Source: Hyphomicrobiales bacterium (GTDB taxonomy: Bacteria > Pseudomonadota > Alphaproteobacteria > Rhizobiales > Rhizobiaceae). From it: a stretch of 64,000 nucleotides of DNA. The stretch's first letter is position 1, and every line of letters begins with the position of its first letter. Of the stretch, positions 28,105-36,367 are shown piece by piece. The stretch spans positions 319,958 to 383,957 of the forward strand of contig UBXM01000004.1 of the NCBI GenBank assembly GCA_900469445.1, in the 5' to 3' direction. Below the pieces are notes generated by a model that saw only the letters and a program-made list of their open reading frames with translations, had not been told where the DNA came from and did not search any database. The position numbers and the translations under genes were made by a program.

Positions 28105-28319
28105 TACGACCGCAAGCCTCCCAGAATAATGCGACCCGCCAAGTGTAATACGAGTGCGCCGAGAAGCCAAGCGGACACCGCTATCGCGACATCCAGGCCG
28201 AATTCCGCGGATATGGGCGAAGTCAACTGACCAATAGCTCCGACCGCCAGAAAAGCCGTCGAGGCACGATCCAGAGCGGCGGCAAGATATTTCGTGCGCC
28301 CGTTATGTACCAATTCCAT
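28104..28319 (-). CDS. Small two-helix membrane protein, first gene of a coupled pair
   Basis: A 71-aa protein with two hydrophobic helices (about residues 20-35 and 45-66; AFLAVGAIGQLTSPISAE and VAIAVSAWLLGALVLHLAGR), a short basic N-terminus (NGRTKYLAAALDRAS) and a Gly/Arg end. The ATG at 28319 is used; an in-frame TTG at 28328 is possible. It ends in TAATG, overlapping the next microprotein. It lies between trigger factor and the ABC-F gene on the minus strand, with no link to either visible. Confidence 0.6.
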   Translation of the reverse strand: MELVHNGRTKYLAAALDRASTAFLAVGAIGQLTSPISAEFGLDVAIAVSAWLLGALVLHLAGRIILGGLRS

Positions 28320-28392
28320 GACGCCCAACCATCGTGACTGCTCATCACATTAATTCCGATCAGCGCACACTTTCAAGTTGGCCACGCGACGC

Positions 28393-28422
28393 AAAAAGGC
28401 CGGGTCGTTTCCGACCCGGCCT
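28393..28422 (-). terminator. Terminator of tig
   Basis: On the minus strand AGGCCGGGTCG-GAAA-CGACCCGGCCT is followed by TTTT. An 11-bp perfect stem about 25 bases beyond the tig stop. Confidence 0.88.
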
Positions 28423-28446
28423 CTCATCATTCACAATCCGAAAGGA

Positions 28447-29919
28447 TTATTCGGCGCTGTCTTCAGCGGCCTTCTTCTTCGGTGCAGCCTTCTTCTTCGG
28501 AGCGGCTTCTTCGCCTTCCGCAGCTTCAGCCTTTGCCTTCTTCGGCGCAGCCTTCTTCTTGGCTGGCTTGTCTTCGCCTTCGGCTTCGTCGTCAGCCATC
28601 AGCTCTTCCTTGGTAACGGTCTTGTCGGTGACCTTCACTTCGGTAAGCAGCTTGTCGATGACCTTCTCTTCGAAGATCGGGGCGCGCAGCGAGTTGGAAG
28701 CGCCAGGCGTGTTGCGGAAGAAATCGAGGATTTCCTTCTGCTGGCCCGGGAACTGCTGCAGCTGTGCGTAAAGTGCACGCTGCATTTCTTCTTCGGTAAC
28801 TTCGACGCCGGCCTTCTCACCGATTTCGGAGAGAACGAGGCCGAGGCGAACGCGACGCTCGGCAAGCTTGCGGTATTCGGCGCGTGCTTCTTCCTCGGTC
28901 GTGTCTTCGTCTTCGAAGGTCTTGCCGGACTGGGCGAGATCGGTGTTGATCTGGCGCCAGATATTGTCGAATTCGGCGTCAACCAGACCCTGCGGGGTGT
29001 CGAACTGGTACATTTCGTCGAGCTGGTCGAGGATCTGACGCTTGACCTTCTGACGGGTCAGGTTGCCGTACTGGCTTTCGATCTGGCCGCGAACGATTTC
29101 CTTCAGGCGATCAACCGATTCGATGCCCAGCTTGGAAGCCAGTTCGTCGTTGATTTCAACTTCGCCCGGAGCAGCAACGTCCTTGACGGTGATGTCGAAG
29201 GTGGCTTCCTTGCCTGCGAGGTTCGCAGCCGGGTACTGTTCCGGGAAGGTAACCGTGATGACCTTTTCGTCGCCGGCCTTGACGCCGACGAGCTGGTCTT
29301 CGAAGCCCGGGATGAACTGGCCGGAACCGAGAACCAGTTCGGCATCTTCGGCAGCGCCGCCATCAAAGGCTACGCCGTCGACCTTGCCGAGGTAGTTCAT
29401 GGTGACGCGGTCGCCATTGGCGGCCTTGCCCTTCTTGGTCTCGAAGGTACGAGCGCTTTCAGCGATCTTGACGATCTGCTCGTTGACTTCCTCGTCGGCG
29501 ATTTCGACGACTTCACGGGTAACCGTGATCTTGTCGGTCGACTTCAGCTCGATCGGCGGAATGACTTCGTAGGAGAGCGTGAACTCGAGATCTGCCTGTG
29601 CGGACAGGATCTTTTCGGCTTCGTCCTGATCTTCGGTCATCGAGATCGACGGCTGGGTAGCCGACTTCTCGCCGCGCTCGGAGAGAATCGATGCCGGACG
29701 ATCGCGGATGATCTCATTGACGAGATCGGCCATGATCGACTTGCCGTAGGTCTTCTTGAGGTGCGCGAGCGGCACCTTGCCCGGACGGAAGCCGTTGATG
29801 CGGACCTTATCCTTCGCATCGGCGAGGCGCACGTTCAGCTGTGCTTCCATCTCCTGCTTCGGGATGACAACTTTGATTTCGCGCTTCAGCCCTTCAGCGA
29901 GCGTTTCGGTAACCTGCAT
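28447..29919 (-). CDS. tig: Trigger factor (ribosome-associated chaperone and prolyl isomerase)
   Basis: Binds at the ribosome tunnel exit and shields nascent chains. The N-terminal domain has the ribosome-docking loop ([17 protein letters not shown], about residues 42-58), the FKBP-type PPIase domain lies around 160-245, and the helical C-domain follows. The start is the ATG at 29919 ([18 protein letters not shown]). The last 50 residues form a Lys/Ala/Pro tail ([19 protein letters not shown]) longer than in E. coli. It is single-gene, with its own terminator. Confidence 0.96.
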   Translation of the reverse strand: MQVTETLAEGLKREIKVVIPKQEMEAQLNVRLADAKDKVRINGFRPGKVPLAHLKKTYGKSIMADLVNEIIRDRPASILSERGEKSATQPSISMTEDQDEAEKILSAQADLEFTLSYEVIPPIELKSTDKITVTREVVEIADEEVNEQIVKIAESARTFETKKGKAANGDRVTMNYLGKVDGVAFDGGAAEDAELVLGSGQFIPGFEDQLVGVKAGDEKVITVTFPEQYPAANLAGKEATFDITVKDVAAPGEVEINDELASKLGIESVDRLKEIVRGQIESQYGNLTRQKVKRQILDQLDEMYQFDTPQGLVDAEFDNIWRQINTDLAQSGKTFEDEDTTEEEARAEYRKLAERRVRLGLVLSEIGEKAGVEVTEEEMQRALYAQLQQFPGQQKEILDFFRNTPGASNSLRAPIFEEKVIDKLLTEVKVTDKTVTKEELMADDEAEGEDKPAKKKAAPKKAKAEAAEGEEAAPKKKAAPKKKAAEDSAE

Positions 29920-30076
29920 TTTCAAACCTTCATATCGTGGCGGAGATGTCCGACTACCCGGCATCTCCAGCCGTTCAACAGTCAGCACATCGCCGGAACT
30001 TCAAAGAGACCAGCCGCGGCATTAAGGCGCCGGTCGTTCGCCTATTCTTTGGCTCAAGACCACACCTTGGCGGTGC

Positions 30077-30161
<85 letters not shown>

Positions 30162-30215
30162 GCCCCAAACCGCGTCGAAATACCTCGTCGCCGGAGGCCT
30201 TCCAGAGCGCGCGTC

Positions 30216-30243
30216 TCTATATCATCCGTTTTCCTGCACGCAA
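30216..30243 (-). promoter_or_regulatory. Candidate promoter of tRNA-Leu
   Basis: On the minus strand, TTGCGT (30243-30238), a 16-base spacer and TATAGA (30221-30216), about 55 bases upstream of the tRNA 5' end. Prediction by eye. Confidence 0.45.
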
Positions 30244-30250
30244 AGGAAAA

Positions 30251-30412
30251 ATGACAGTCACCAAAGAAGACTTGCCGACAACCATCACAGAAGCGGATCA
30301 ACGCCTTGGAGAGACTAAAGACCGCGAGAAAAAACGCCGCCTCGCCCGCATTGACAGCCATGCAATCGAAGCATGCCATCCATTCAGCGTTTGCAGTGCA
30401 CAACTTCCCTGA
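30251..30412 (+). CDS. Possible small hydrophilic protein (53 aa)
   Basis: An ATG at 30251 preceded by AAAGGAAAA opens a 53-aa frame (MTVTKEDLPTTITEADQRLG... ending CSAQLP). It is strongly charged and helical in the middle (ETKDREKKRRLARIDSHA), with two cysteines near the end. It is divergent from tRNA-Leu, and its ribosome site touches the tRNA promoter. Support is the ribosome site and protein-like composition only; I know no homologue. Confidence 0.35.
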   Translation: MTVTKEDLPTTITEADQRLGETKDREKKRRLARIDSHAIEACHPFSVCSAQLP

Positions 30413-30508
30413 CATTCTGTAGGTTCCAGTCAACGAAGCAAATGCCGGACGAAGCGACCGCTACCGACCTGCAGAGAAGCTTCAAGAGCGGATGTTCCGC
30501 AAGAAATT

Positions 30509-30622
30509 CGGTGCGCGCGATCCTCCTCCCAAGCGCTGCACCGTATAGACTGGCGATATTCCTCCTCCCGATCGCCGGTCACCCATATGACGCCCACCGG
30601 ACCTCCTCCCCCGGTGGGCGTC
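30509..30622 (+). ncRNA. Candidate anti-Shine-Dalgarno small RNA with three CCTCCTCCC loops
   Basis: Three stem-loops stand in a row, each presenting CCTCCTCCC in its loop. Hairpin 1 (30509-30543) pairs CGGTGCGCGC with GCGC-T-GCACCG. Hairpin 2 (30548-30580) pairs GACTGGCGAT with ATCGCCGGTC (one G-U). Hairpin 3 (30589-30622) pairs GACGCCCACCGG perfectly with CCGGTGGGCGTC. The loop sequence is complementary to Shine-Dalgarno sites. Such motifs define known alphaproteobacterial small RNAs (rhizobial alpha-r14/NfeR and alpha-r15/AbcR families, Rhodobacter CcsR RNAs). No clear promoter or T-run terminator is visible, so the true ends, and whether it is processed from a longer transcript, are open. 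A DUF1127 gene follows on the same strand. Confidence 0.75.
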
Positions 30623-30803
30623 GTCCGTTTCAGCCCTTCATTATTTTTCGAGAGCACAACAGCGGCATAGACCGCCACATGGGATGCACCAGACGCATAG
30701 GTGGCATACGAAACGGGCGCTGTTTTTTGGGCAAAACAAGATTTAAAACGATTAGCAGATGAAGAGGGCGGAGATGACGCCCACAGGGCAAAGGACCCCC
30801 ACA

Positions 30804-30950
30804 ATGAGCATCGCAAAGAAATTCAGCGACTGGCGCAAGTACCGCGAAACCGTTTCCGAACTCGGCCGCATGACCGACCGCGAACTTGGCGACCTCGGCA
30901 TTGGCCGCGCAGACATCCGTCGCGTCGCCCGGACGGCAGTCGGCTTCTAA
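30804..30950 (+). CDS. DUF1127 small protein (47 aa)
   Basis: A 48-residue frame beginning MSIAKKFSDWRKYRETVSEL and continuing with the DUF1127 core (the conserved helix, then LGRMTDRELGDLGIGRADIR and RRVARTAVGF). The start at 30804 has AAAGGACC upstream; a longer in-frame start at 30759 does not fit the family. In alphaproteobacteria DUF1127 proteins affect phosphate and carbon metabolism and RNA turnover, and in Rhodobacter one (CcaF1) is encoded with CCUCCUCCC-motif RNAs. Here such an RNA lies about 180 bases upstream. It has its own terminator. Confidence 0.9.
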   Translation: MSIAKKFSDWRKYRETVSELGRMTDRELGDLGIGRADIRRVARTAVGF

Positions 30951-30978
30951 TATATTCTCGACATTCCAGTCGACAGAA

Positions 30979-31005
30979 AGCGCCTCCTTCGGGAGGCGTT
31001 TTTCG
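30979..31005 (+). terminator. Terminator of the first DUF1127 gene
   Basis: CGCCTCC-TTCG-GGAGGCG then TTTTTCGTTT, 30 bases after the stop codon. Confidence 0.85.
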
Positions 31006-31199
31006 TTTCAGCTTCATGGTTCAGTCGCAGAGCAGCTTGTTTTTGTGGCATTGCCCGCAAAAGCGACAATTCACCGCACAAACGCATGGCAGTTGCATAT
31101 TATTTGCACTGCACATCGTTATTATTCGAGCGTATAAGAAGCACATCGCCGGAGCCAATAGTGAGACTTCCGGGAAAAAGACGACTTGAGGAAACCACC

Positions 31200-31343
31200 A
31201 TGAACCCGATCCGCATCGCTAAGAACTGGATCAGCTACCGCCGCACGATGAACGAGCTTGGCAATCTTTCGAACCAGGCACTCTCGGACATCGGTCTGAC
31301 CCGCTACGACATTCGCAATATCGCTTCCCGTTCTTTCCGTTAA
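31200..31343 (+). CDS. DUF1127 small protein (47 aa), second copy
   Basis: Same length and layout as the gene 250 bases upstream: MNPIRIAKNWISYRRTMNEL, then GNLSNQALSDIGLTRYDIRN and a basic end SRSFR. The two share the W..YR.T..ELG.....L.D.G..R.DIR pattern but differ at most other positions, so they are old paralogues rather than a recent duplication. A long gap with its own AT-rich upstream region (around 31090-31130) and its own terminator argues for separate transcription. Confidence 0.9.
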   Translation: MNPIRIAKNWISYRRTMNELGNLSNQALSDIGLTRYDIRNIASRSFR

Positions 31344-31413
31344 TCCCCAACGGACGGCGGCTCCCAACCGCCAGATGGACAGGTCCAGCGACCAATAAAT
31401 GTCGGCATGATCA

Positions 31414-31440
31414 AAGGCACCTTCTCAGGTGCCTTTTTGA
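31414..31440 (+). terminator. Terminator of the second DUF1127 gene
   Basis: AGGCACCT-TCTC-AGGTGCCT followed by a T run; 8-bp perfect stem about 70 bases after the stop. Confidence 0.85.
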
Positions 31441-31516
31441 TTCCCGGCGAAGTTGATTTCAAATCGGCCGCCTTTTTCGTTCCTGTCGGCCACGCGCCGT
31501 GATAATGACGCGCCCC

Positions 31517-32926
31517 ATGACAGAGACATCCTATTCCCCCATTCACGTGATCGGCGGCGGCCTGGCAGGTTCCGAGGCAGCCTGGCAGATCGCACAGGCA
31601 GGCATTCCGGTGATCCTGCACGAGATGCGCGGCGTGCGCGGCACCGATGCACATAAAACAGACGGCCTTGCCGAGCTGGTGTGCTCCAATTCCTTCCGCT
31701 CCGACGATGCGACAGCCAATGCCGTCGGCGTCATCCATGCAGAGATGCGGCTTGCCAACTCGCTGATCATGGCGTCCGCGGACAAACATCAGGTTCCGGC
31801 CGGCGGCGCGCTTGCCGTGGATCGCGACGGTTTTTCCGACGCGGTGACGGCTGCAATCTCCAGCCATCCGCTGATCACGGTGGTCCGCGAGGAAATCCAG
31901 GGCCTGCCGCCGAAGGAGTGGGATCTTGCGGTGGTCGCCACCGGCCCGCTCACCTCGCCGTCGCTTGCCGCCTCCATCCAGGCCGAAACCGGTGAAGACC
32001 AGCTCGCCTTCTTCGACGCGATTGCGCCGATCGTGCATCGCGATTCGATCGATATGGACACCTGCTGGTATCAGTCTCGCTACGACAAGGTCGGGCCTGG
32101 CGGTACGGGCAAGGACTATATCAACTGCCCGCTCGACAAGGATCAGTATGATGCCTTCGTCGATGCGCTGATTGCCGGCGATACGGTCGGCTTCAAGGAA
32201 TGGGAAGGCACGCCCTATTTCGACGGCTGCCTGCCGATCGAAGTCATGGCGGAGCGTGGCCGCGAGACGCTGCGGCACGGCCCGATGAAGCCGATGGGCC
32301 TCACCAATTCGCATAATCCGACCGTCAAGGCCTATGCCGTCGTCCAGCTTCGCCAGGACAATGCGCTCGGCACGCTCTACAACATGGTCGGTTTCCAGAC
32401 GAAGCTGAAATACGGCGCGCAGGCGGAAATCTTCCGGATGATTCCGGGCCTGCAGAATGCGGAATTTGCCCGGCTCGGCGGCCTGCACCGCAATACCTAC
32501 ATCCAGTCGCCGATCCTGCTCGACCGTTCGCTGACGCTCAAGAGCCGGCCCGGTCTCCGGTTTGCCGGCCAGATCACCGGTTGCGAAGGATATGTGGAAA
32601 GTGCCGCCATCGGCCTGCTTGCAGGACGATTCGCAGCCGCCGAGCGCAAGGGCGAGCCGCTGACGCCGCCACCTGCCACGACGGCCTTCGGTTCGCTTCT
32701 CGGACACATTACCGGCGGCCATCTCATTCACGACGAAGAGCCCGGCAAACGGTCCTTCCAGCCGATGAACATCAATTTCGGCCTGTTCCCCGAGCTGGAG
32801 CCCGGCTCGATCGTCAAGCCGGAAGGCGTCAAGCGTTTCCGCGGCAAGGACAAGACGATCATGAAGCGCCAGCTGCTATCCGCGCGGGCGCTCAAAGATT
32901 GCGCTAATTGGCTCGGTCTGGCGTAG
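31517..32926 (+). CDS. trmFO: Folate-dependent tRNA (uracil-54-C5) methyltransferase TrmFO
   Basis: Makes m5U54 in tRNA using methylenetetrahydrofolate and FADH2. The FAD motif [16 protein letters not shown] opens the protein, and the [11 protein letters not shown] and [11 protein letters not shown] segments near the end are family hallmarks, as are [13 protein letters not shown] and [12 protein letters not shown]. The ATG at 31517 gives 469 aa, close to the usual size; GTG 31499 and ATG 31505 are in frame upstream. Its 3' end overlaps the convergent membrane-protein gene by 23 bases. Confidence 0.95.
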   Translation: MTETSYSPIHVIGGGLAGSEAAWQIAQAGIPVILHEMRGVRGTDAHKTDGLAELVCSNSFRSDDATANAVGVIHAEMRLANSLIMASADKHQVPAGGALAVDRDGFSDAVTAAISSHPLITVVREEIQGLPPKEWDLAVVATGPLTSPSLAASIQAETGEDQLAFFDAIAPIVHRDSIDMDTCWYQSRYDKVGPGGTGKDYINCPLDKDQYDAFVDALIAGDTVGFKEWEGTPYFDGCLPIEVMAERGRETLRHGPMKPMGLTNSHNPTVKAYAVVQLRQDNALGTLYNMVGFQTKLKYGAQAEIFRMIPGLQNAEFARLGGLHRNTYIQSPILLDRSLTLKSRPGLRFAGQITGCEGYVESAAIGLLAGRFAAAERKGEPLTPPPATTAFGSLLGHITGGHLIHDEEPGKRSFQPMNINFGLFPELEPGSIVKPEGVKRFRGKDKTIMKRQLLSARALKDCANWLGLA

Positions 32927-33446
32927 AGCCTTCACCATCGGCGGCGGCCATTTGCGGGCCGCCGGCCTTATGCCCGGCGTCGTTTTCGCCAGCCTCGTTA
33001 TCTCTGCCGGTAACGCTGACATAATTGTCGAGCAGCCAGAGAGAGACTTCGGCCGCTTCCTTTTCATTCGCAAAGACGAAATCGCCGTTGAGCGTCGGAG
33101 CATCGAGGAACTCTGCCGAGAAACCCTTTGCGTCCGGCGTCGGAACTATCCTCACCCGTCCCGGCTGAATGAGATGGCAGGCATAATGATTTCGGCGGTT
33201 GCGCATGAAGCCCGTCTTTTCGTTATGCAGACGAACAAAAACATCGCCATCCTTCGTGCCATGAAGGCTGCGGATTGCCTCTTCGGGAAAGGCGCGGCCG
33301 AATTCCAGAATGGCAGTTCCGACATCGTGGCCGCCCTTTTCGTCGTTCTTGCGGGCTATCTGCCTTATGTAGAAAACAAGAGCGAGAATCAGCGCGACGA
33401 TCGTCATCCAGATGATAAGGGCACTCAAACCGCGTCTCCTAGGCAT
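32904..33446 (-). CDS. Membrane-anchored protein of unknown function
   Basis: A 180-aa protein with one N-terminal transmembrane helix ([20 protein letters not shown]) and a soluble C-terminal part that begins basic and ends acidic and Asn/Gly-rich ([14 protein letters not shown]). I see no enzyme motif. The pattern [20 protein letters not shown] and [20 protein letters not shown] is presumably a conserved rhizobial family. The last 23 bases lie within trmFO on the other strand, an unusual tail-to-tail overlap. Genes upstream on the same strand are the NDUFAF6-like and NDUFAF3-like genes. Confidence 0.7.
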   Translation of the reverse strand: MPRRRGLSALIIWMTIVALILALVFYIRQIARKNDEKGGHDVGTAILEFGRAFPEEAIRSLHGTKDGDVFVRLHNEKTGFMRNRRNHYACHLIQPGRVRIVPTPDAKGFSAEFLDAPTLNGDFVFANEKEAAEVSLWLLDNYVSVTGRDNEAGENDAGHKAGGPQMAAADGEGSTPDRAN

Positions 33447-33519
33447 AGAAGGTTTGGGGGGCAGGTCTTTGGGTTGCCTAGTGCCTAATGTGCGAGGCTT
33501 GCGCGAGTGTTATGTCGCA

Positions 33520-34374
33520 TCAGAAGCGACGAAGCATCGCCGCCTTCATCATCCGGATCTGACGCCGCCATTGCGGCTGTTGCAGCCCACCGGCAAGCGC
33601 GCCCACGCCCAGTTTTCCTGCACGCTTCAAAACCGGCTCGGACAATGCGACCGGCAGGAAGGCAGGGAAAAGCGCTGCAGATATGGGCCCGGCGCGGCGC
33701 GCCTTTTCCAGGTGTTCCAGCCCGAGGCCGGCAAACGCCTCTATCGCCGCCGAGATGCGCGCCTTGTCTTCCCCGGCCAGAAAGCTGTCGCGGTCAAGGC
33801 CGGTTGCGGAGAGGATATCGAGCGGCACGTAGATCTGCCGCCTGCGGTTATGGATCGGCAGAAGCATCAGCAAGCCGGCGATCGACTGCGCCACACCCGC
33901 ATGTCCGGCAGCATCGGCCGATCGGGTCGCAGTTTCCGGCGAGAGGATCAGACCGGCCAACTGGATGAGAGCCGAAGCGGTTTCGCCCGAATATCCTTCC
34001 AGCGCGTTCCTGTCCGGCATGGCGTCATCATAGAGGTCGAAGATACGCGCCTCGGTCATGGCAACCAGTGTCTGGCGCGGCAGATGATAACGCTCGATCG
34101 TCTCGATCAGGCCGGCTGCCAGCGGATTGCCGCCGGTATCGCCTGCAGCCCCTCCCTCCAGCAGATCACGCCACCATTGCAGACGGATTTCGCCGGGCAG
34201 CGGTTCGCGAACCACGTCGCGAACACGGGCAATCTCGGCATTAAAGGCATAAAGAGCGGCAAGCGCGCCCCGCTTGTCCTCCGGCGACAGGAGGCAGGCC
34301 AGATAGCGATCGCGATCCGTTTCCCGCAGCATGGAAAGGCAAAGCGCACCGTTGTCGGAAGGCGTCTCGGTCAT
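33520..34374 (-). CDS. Squalene/phytoene synthase-family protein, NDUFAF6-like
   Basis: A 284-aa helical protein of the squalene/phytoene synthase superfamily (YAFNAEIARVRDVVREPLPG near residue 42, then QWWRDLLEGG). Where true prenyl synthases have the Asp-rich DxxxD motifs, it reads NAEIARVRD and IFDLYDDAM, so the first motif is not intact. That is the pattern of mitochondrial complex I assembly factor NDUFAF6. The start, ATG 34374, is one base after the stop of the NDUFAF3-like gene, implying coupling. Enzyme activity should not be assumed. Confidence 0.75.
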   Translation of the reverse strand: MTETPSDNGALCLSMLRETDRDRYLACLLSPEDKRGALAALYAFNAEIARVRDVVREPLPGEIRLQWWRDLLEGGAAGDTGGNPLAAGLIETIERYHLPRQTLVAMTEARIFDLYDDAMPDRNALEGYSGETASALIQLAGLILSPETATRSADAAGHAGVAQSIAGLLMLLPIHNRRRQIYVPLDILSATGLDRDSFLAGEDKARISAAIEAFAGLGLEHLEKARRAGPISAALFPAFLPVALSEPVLKRAGKLGVGALAGGLQQPQWRRQIRMMKAAMLRRF

Positions 34375-34375
34375 G

Positions 34376-34762
34376 TCAGACGGCAACAAGGGCCGCCGCG
34401 ACAGCGCGGGATTCGGCAAGCATGATATTGAATGTACGCACCGCCGCGCCGGTGCTCATCGGGTCGGAGGAAATGCCCCTGGCTTTCAGCGCGGCCTTTA
34501 CATCCGCCGGTATCGGCTTGAGGTCCGCGCCTGTTCCGACAAGCAGGACTTCGATGCCGGATGCATCCGCCAATACGCGCTCCAGAGACGCGACGGTCAG
34601 AGGCTCGCCCTCCTGCATATCCCAGCCGTAGACACCTGATGGCAGGCAGAGGATGGAGCCGCGATGCGACATGTCGGCAAAACGAAAACCGCCATTGCCA
34701 TAGGCATCGATCGGCGCACGGCCCGGAAAATGGGCGTCTCGAATTTCGATGCCTTTCGCCAT
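34376..34762 (-). CDS. Mth938-domain protein (DUF498), NDUFAF3-like
   Basis: A 128-aa protein with the Mth938/DUF498 fold: IRDAHFPGRAPIDAYGNGGF, then SILCLPSGVYGW and VLLVGTGADLKPIPADV. Its human relative NDUFAF3 is a mitochondrial complex I assembly factor, whose alphaproteobacterial genes are reported to lie near protein-translocase genes. The ATG at 34762 was chosen because upstream in-frame starts enter the stem-loop region. The next gene downstream is the NDUFAF6-like protein, one base away. Confidence 0.85.
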   Translation of the reverse strand: MAKGIEIRDAHFPGRAPIDAYGNGGFRFADMSHRGSILCLPSGVYGWDMQEGEPLTVASLERVLADASGIEVLLVGTGADLKPIPADVKAALKARGISSDPMSTGAAVRTFNIMLAESRAVAAALVAV

Positions 34763-34790
34763 GGCCACGGCTTCCTTCCAGAATAATTTT

Positions 34791-34833
34791 GCCCGGATCA
34801 AGCCCCTGTCAGACAGACAGGAGCGATCCGGGC
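34791..34833 (-). promoter_or_regulatory. Nested stem-loop between yajC and the NDUFAF3-like gene
   Basis: GCCCGGATC (34791-34799) pairs with GATCCGGGC (34825-34833). Inside it, CCTGTC (34805-34810) pairs with GACAGG (34816-34821). No T run follows on either strand, so it is not a normal terminator. It may be an mRNA-processing or attenuation element; function unknown. Confidence 0.5.
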
Positions 34834-34878
34834 AATATAGGGTCGCCAGCCTGATAACAAGTTGGCTTAATCTGCCGC

Positions 34879-35235
34879 TTACTTGGTCGGCGCAGCTTCG
34901 GTCTTGACCGGCTCGCCCTTGACCTTGACTTCGGCGATATAGGCGCGCTGGGCGCGGATCTTCACGCCTTCGGCGATTTCGACTTCAAGCTCGTTGTCGT
35001 CGATGACCTTGCTCACCTTGCCCGTGATGCCGCCGCCGAGAACGACCTGGTCGCCACGACGAATGCTATCGAGCGTTTCCTTGCGCTTCTTGGCCTGGGC
35101 GCGCTGCGGACGGATGAGGAAGAAATACCACACCACCATCAGGGGTGCGAACAGCATGACCATCTGCAGGATGGAATCGGTGCCCGAGGGGGCTGCTGCG
35201 CCACTCGCCTGGGCGAATGCTTCGGTAATGAACAT
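34879..35235 (-). CDS. yajC: Preprotein translocase subunit YajC
   Basis: A 118-aa Sec accessory protein: single transmembrane helix (LQMVMLFAPLMVVWYFFLIRPQ) followed by the conserved RPQRAQAKKRKETLDSI basic stretch and a small beta domain (RRGDQVVLGGGITGKVSKV). It works with SecDF. A secDF gene often follows yajC, but here the next gene downstream is the NDUFAF3-like gene, after a stem-loop. Divergent from the DUF815 gene. Confidence 0.93.
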   Translation of the reverse strand: MFITEAFAQASGAAAPSGTDSILQMVMLFAPLMVVWYFFLIRPQRAQAKKRKETLDSIRRGDQVVLGGGITGKVSKVIDDNELEVEIAEGVKIRAQRAYIAEVKVKGEPVKTEAAPTK

Positions 35236-35419
35236 CGAGAACTCCTAAAACTACCGGAGACTCCCCGCCCCCGTTCAAGCCGCCGGAATATAGTTGCGAT
35301 GGCCCGGAATGCAACAGAAAGCGGCAATTCGCGTACCAAATCCACGGCCTAACGCCTTTCTATGCAATGACGAGCGTGTTACCGGCCAAAAAACGATGAC
35401 GAAAAGAAAGAGAAGCGTC

Positions 35420-36292
35420 ATGAGCGACGATATCAACGCACAGGTGCTTGCCGAAATCAGGCGTCTTGCCGATGCGGTCGAACGCCTCGCGGGGCCACCA
35501 CCTGCCGTCAACGACTGGAATGCCGCCGATTGCTTCGTCTGGGTTCCTGCAAACCTGAGGCTTCAGCCGGTACCGCGACCCAACCGCATTGCCCTGACGC
35601 TGATCCGCGGCGTCGATCATGTCCGTGACATCCTGCACGAAAACACACTGCGTTTCGCCGAAGGATATCCGGCAAACAACGTGCTTCTGTGGGGCGCACG
35701 CGGCATGGGCAAATCGTCGCTGGTGAAAGCCGTCCATGAAGATGTACGCACAGCCACGGGCAGCCCGCTGAAGCTCGTCGAGGTCCATCGCGAGGATATC
35801 GCCTCGCTGCCAAGCCTCCTGGAGATCCTCAAGTCATCGCAACAACGCGTCATCCTGTTCTGCGACGACCTGTCTTTCGATCATGACGATACCGCCTACA
35901 AATCGCTCAAGGCGGCGCTCGACGGCGGCATCGAAGGGCGGCCGGACAATGTTCTCTTTTACGCGACATCCAACCGCCGCCACCTTCTACCCCGCAACAT
36001 GATGGAAAACGAGCAGTCGACGGCCATCAACCCGTCAGAAGCGGTGGAAGAAAAGGTCTCGCTTTCCGATCGCTTCGGCCTGTGGCTCGGGTTCCACAAA
36101 TGCAGCCAGGACGATTATCTGGCGATGATCGACGGTTATGCGGCACATTTCGAACTGGGACTCGCCCGCGAAACCTTGCATGCCGAGGCACTGGAATGGG
36201 CGACGACACGCGGCGGCCGCTCCGGTCGTGTCGCATGGCAGTATATTCAGGATCTCGCCGGCCGGCTGCGCAAACCGCTCGATCGGGCCTGA
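35420..36292 (+). CDS. DUF815-family AAA ATPase
   Basis: A 290-aa P-loop protein of the DUF815 family: Walker A in LLWGARGMGKSSLVKAV (about residue 96), Walker B-like ILFCDDLSFD and sensor-like FYATSNRRHLLPRNM. The length and the preceding N-terminal AEIRRLADAVERLAG helix are typical. The family is widespread in alphaproteobacteria but its role is unknown. AAAGAGAAGC precedes the ATG at 35420. Possible longer starts at 35294 and 35396 have weaker sites. Closed by its own terminator. Confidence 0.88.
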   Translation: MSDDINAQVLAEIRRLADAVERLAGPPPAVNDWNAADCFVWVPANLRLQPVPRPNRIALTLIRGVDHVRDILHENTLRFAEGYPANNVLLWGARGMGKSSLVKAVHEDVRTATGSPLKLVEVHREDIASLPSLLEILKSSQQRVILFCDDLSFDHDDTAYKSLKAALDGGIEGRPDNVLFYATSNRRHLLPRNMMENEQSTAINPSEAVEEKVSLSDRFGLWLGFHKCSQDDYLAMIDGYAAHFELGLARETLHAEALEWATTRGGRSGRVAWQYIQDLAGRLRKPLDRA

Positions 36293-36313
36293 TGCGAAAA
36301 TCCCTACAGAACG

Positions 36314-36343
36314 CAAAAAAGCCCGGCAGAGCCGGGCTTTTTC
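36314..36343. terminator. Bidirectional terminator between the DUF815 gene and the LysM/M23 gene
   Basis: AAAAAAGCCCGGC-AGA-GCCGGGCTTTTT, located between the convergent genes. Confidence 0.9.
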
Positions 36344-36367
36344 GTTGTCCCCTTGAAACGCACTACA

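Noticed and set aside
34791..34833. Terminator after yajC
   Set aside because: The hairpin is strong but neither strand has a T run, so it is listed as a structured element instead.
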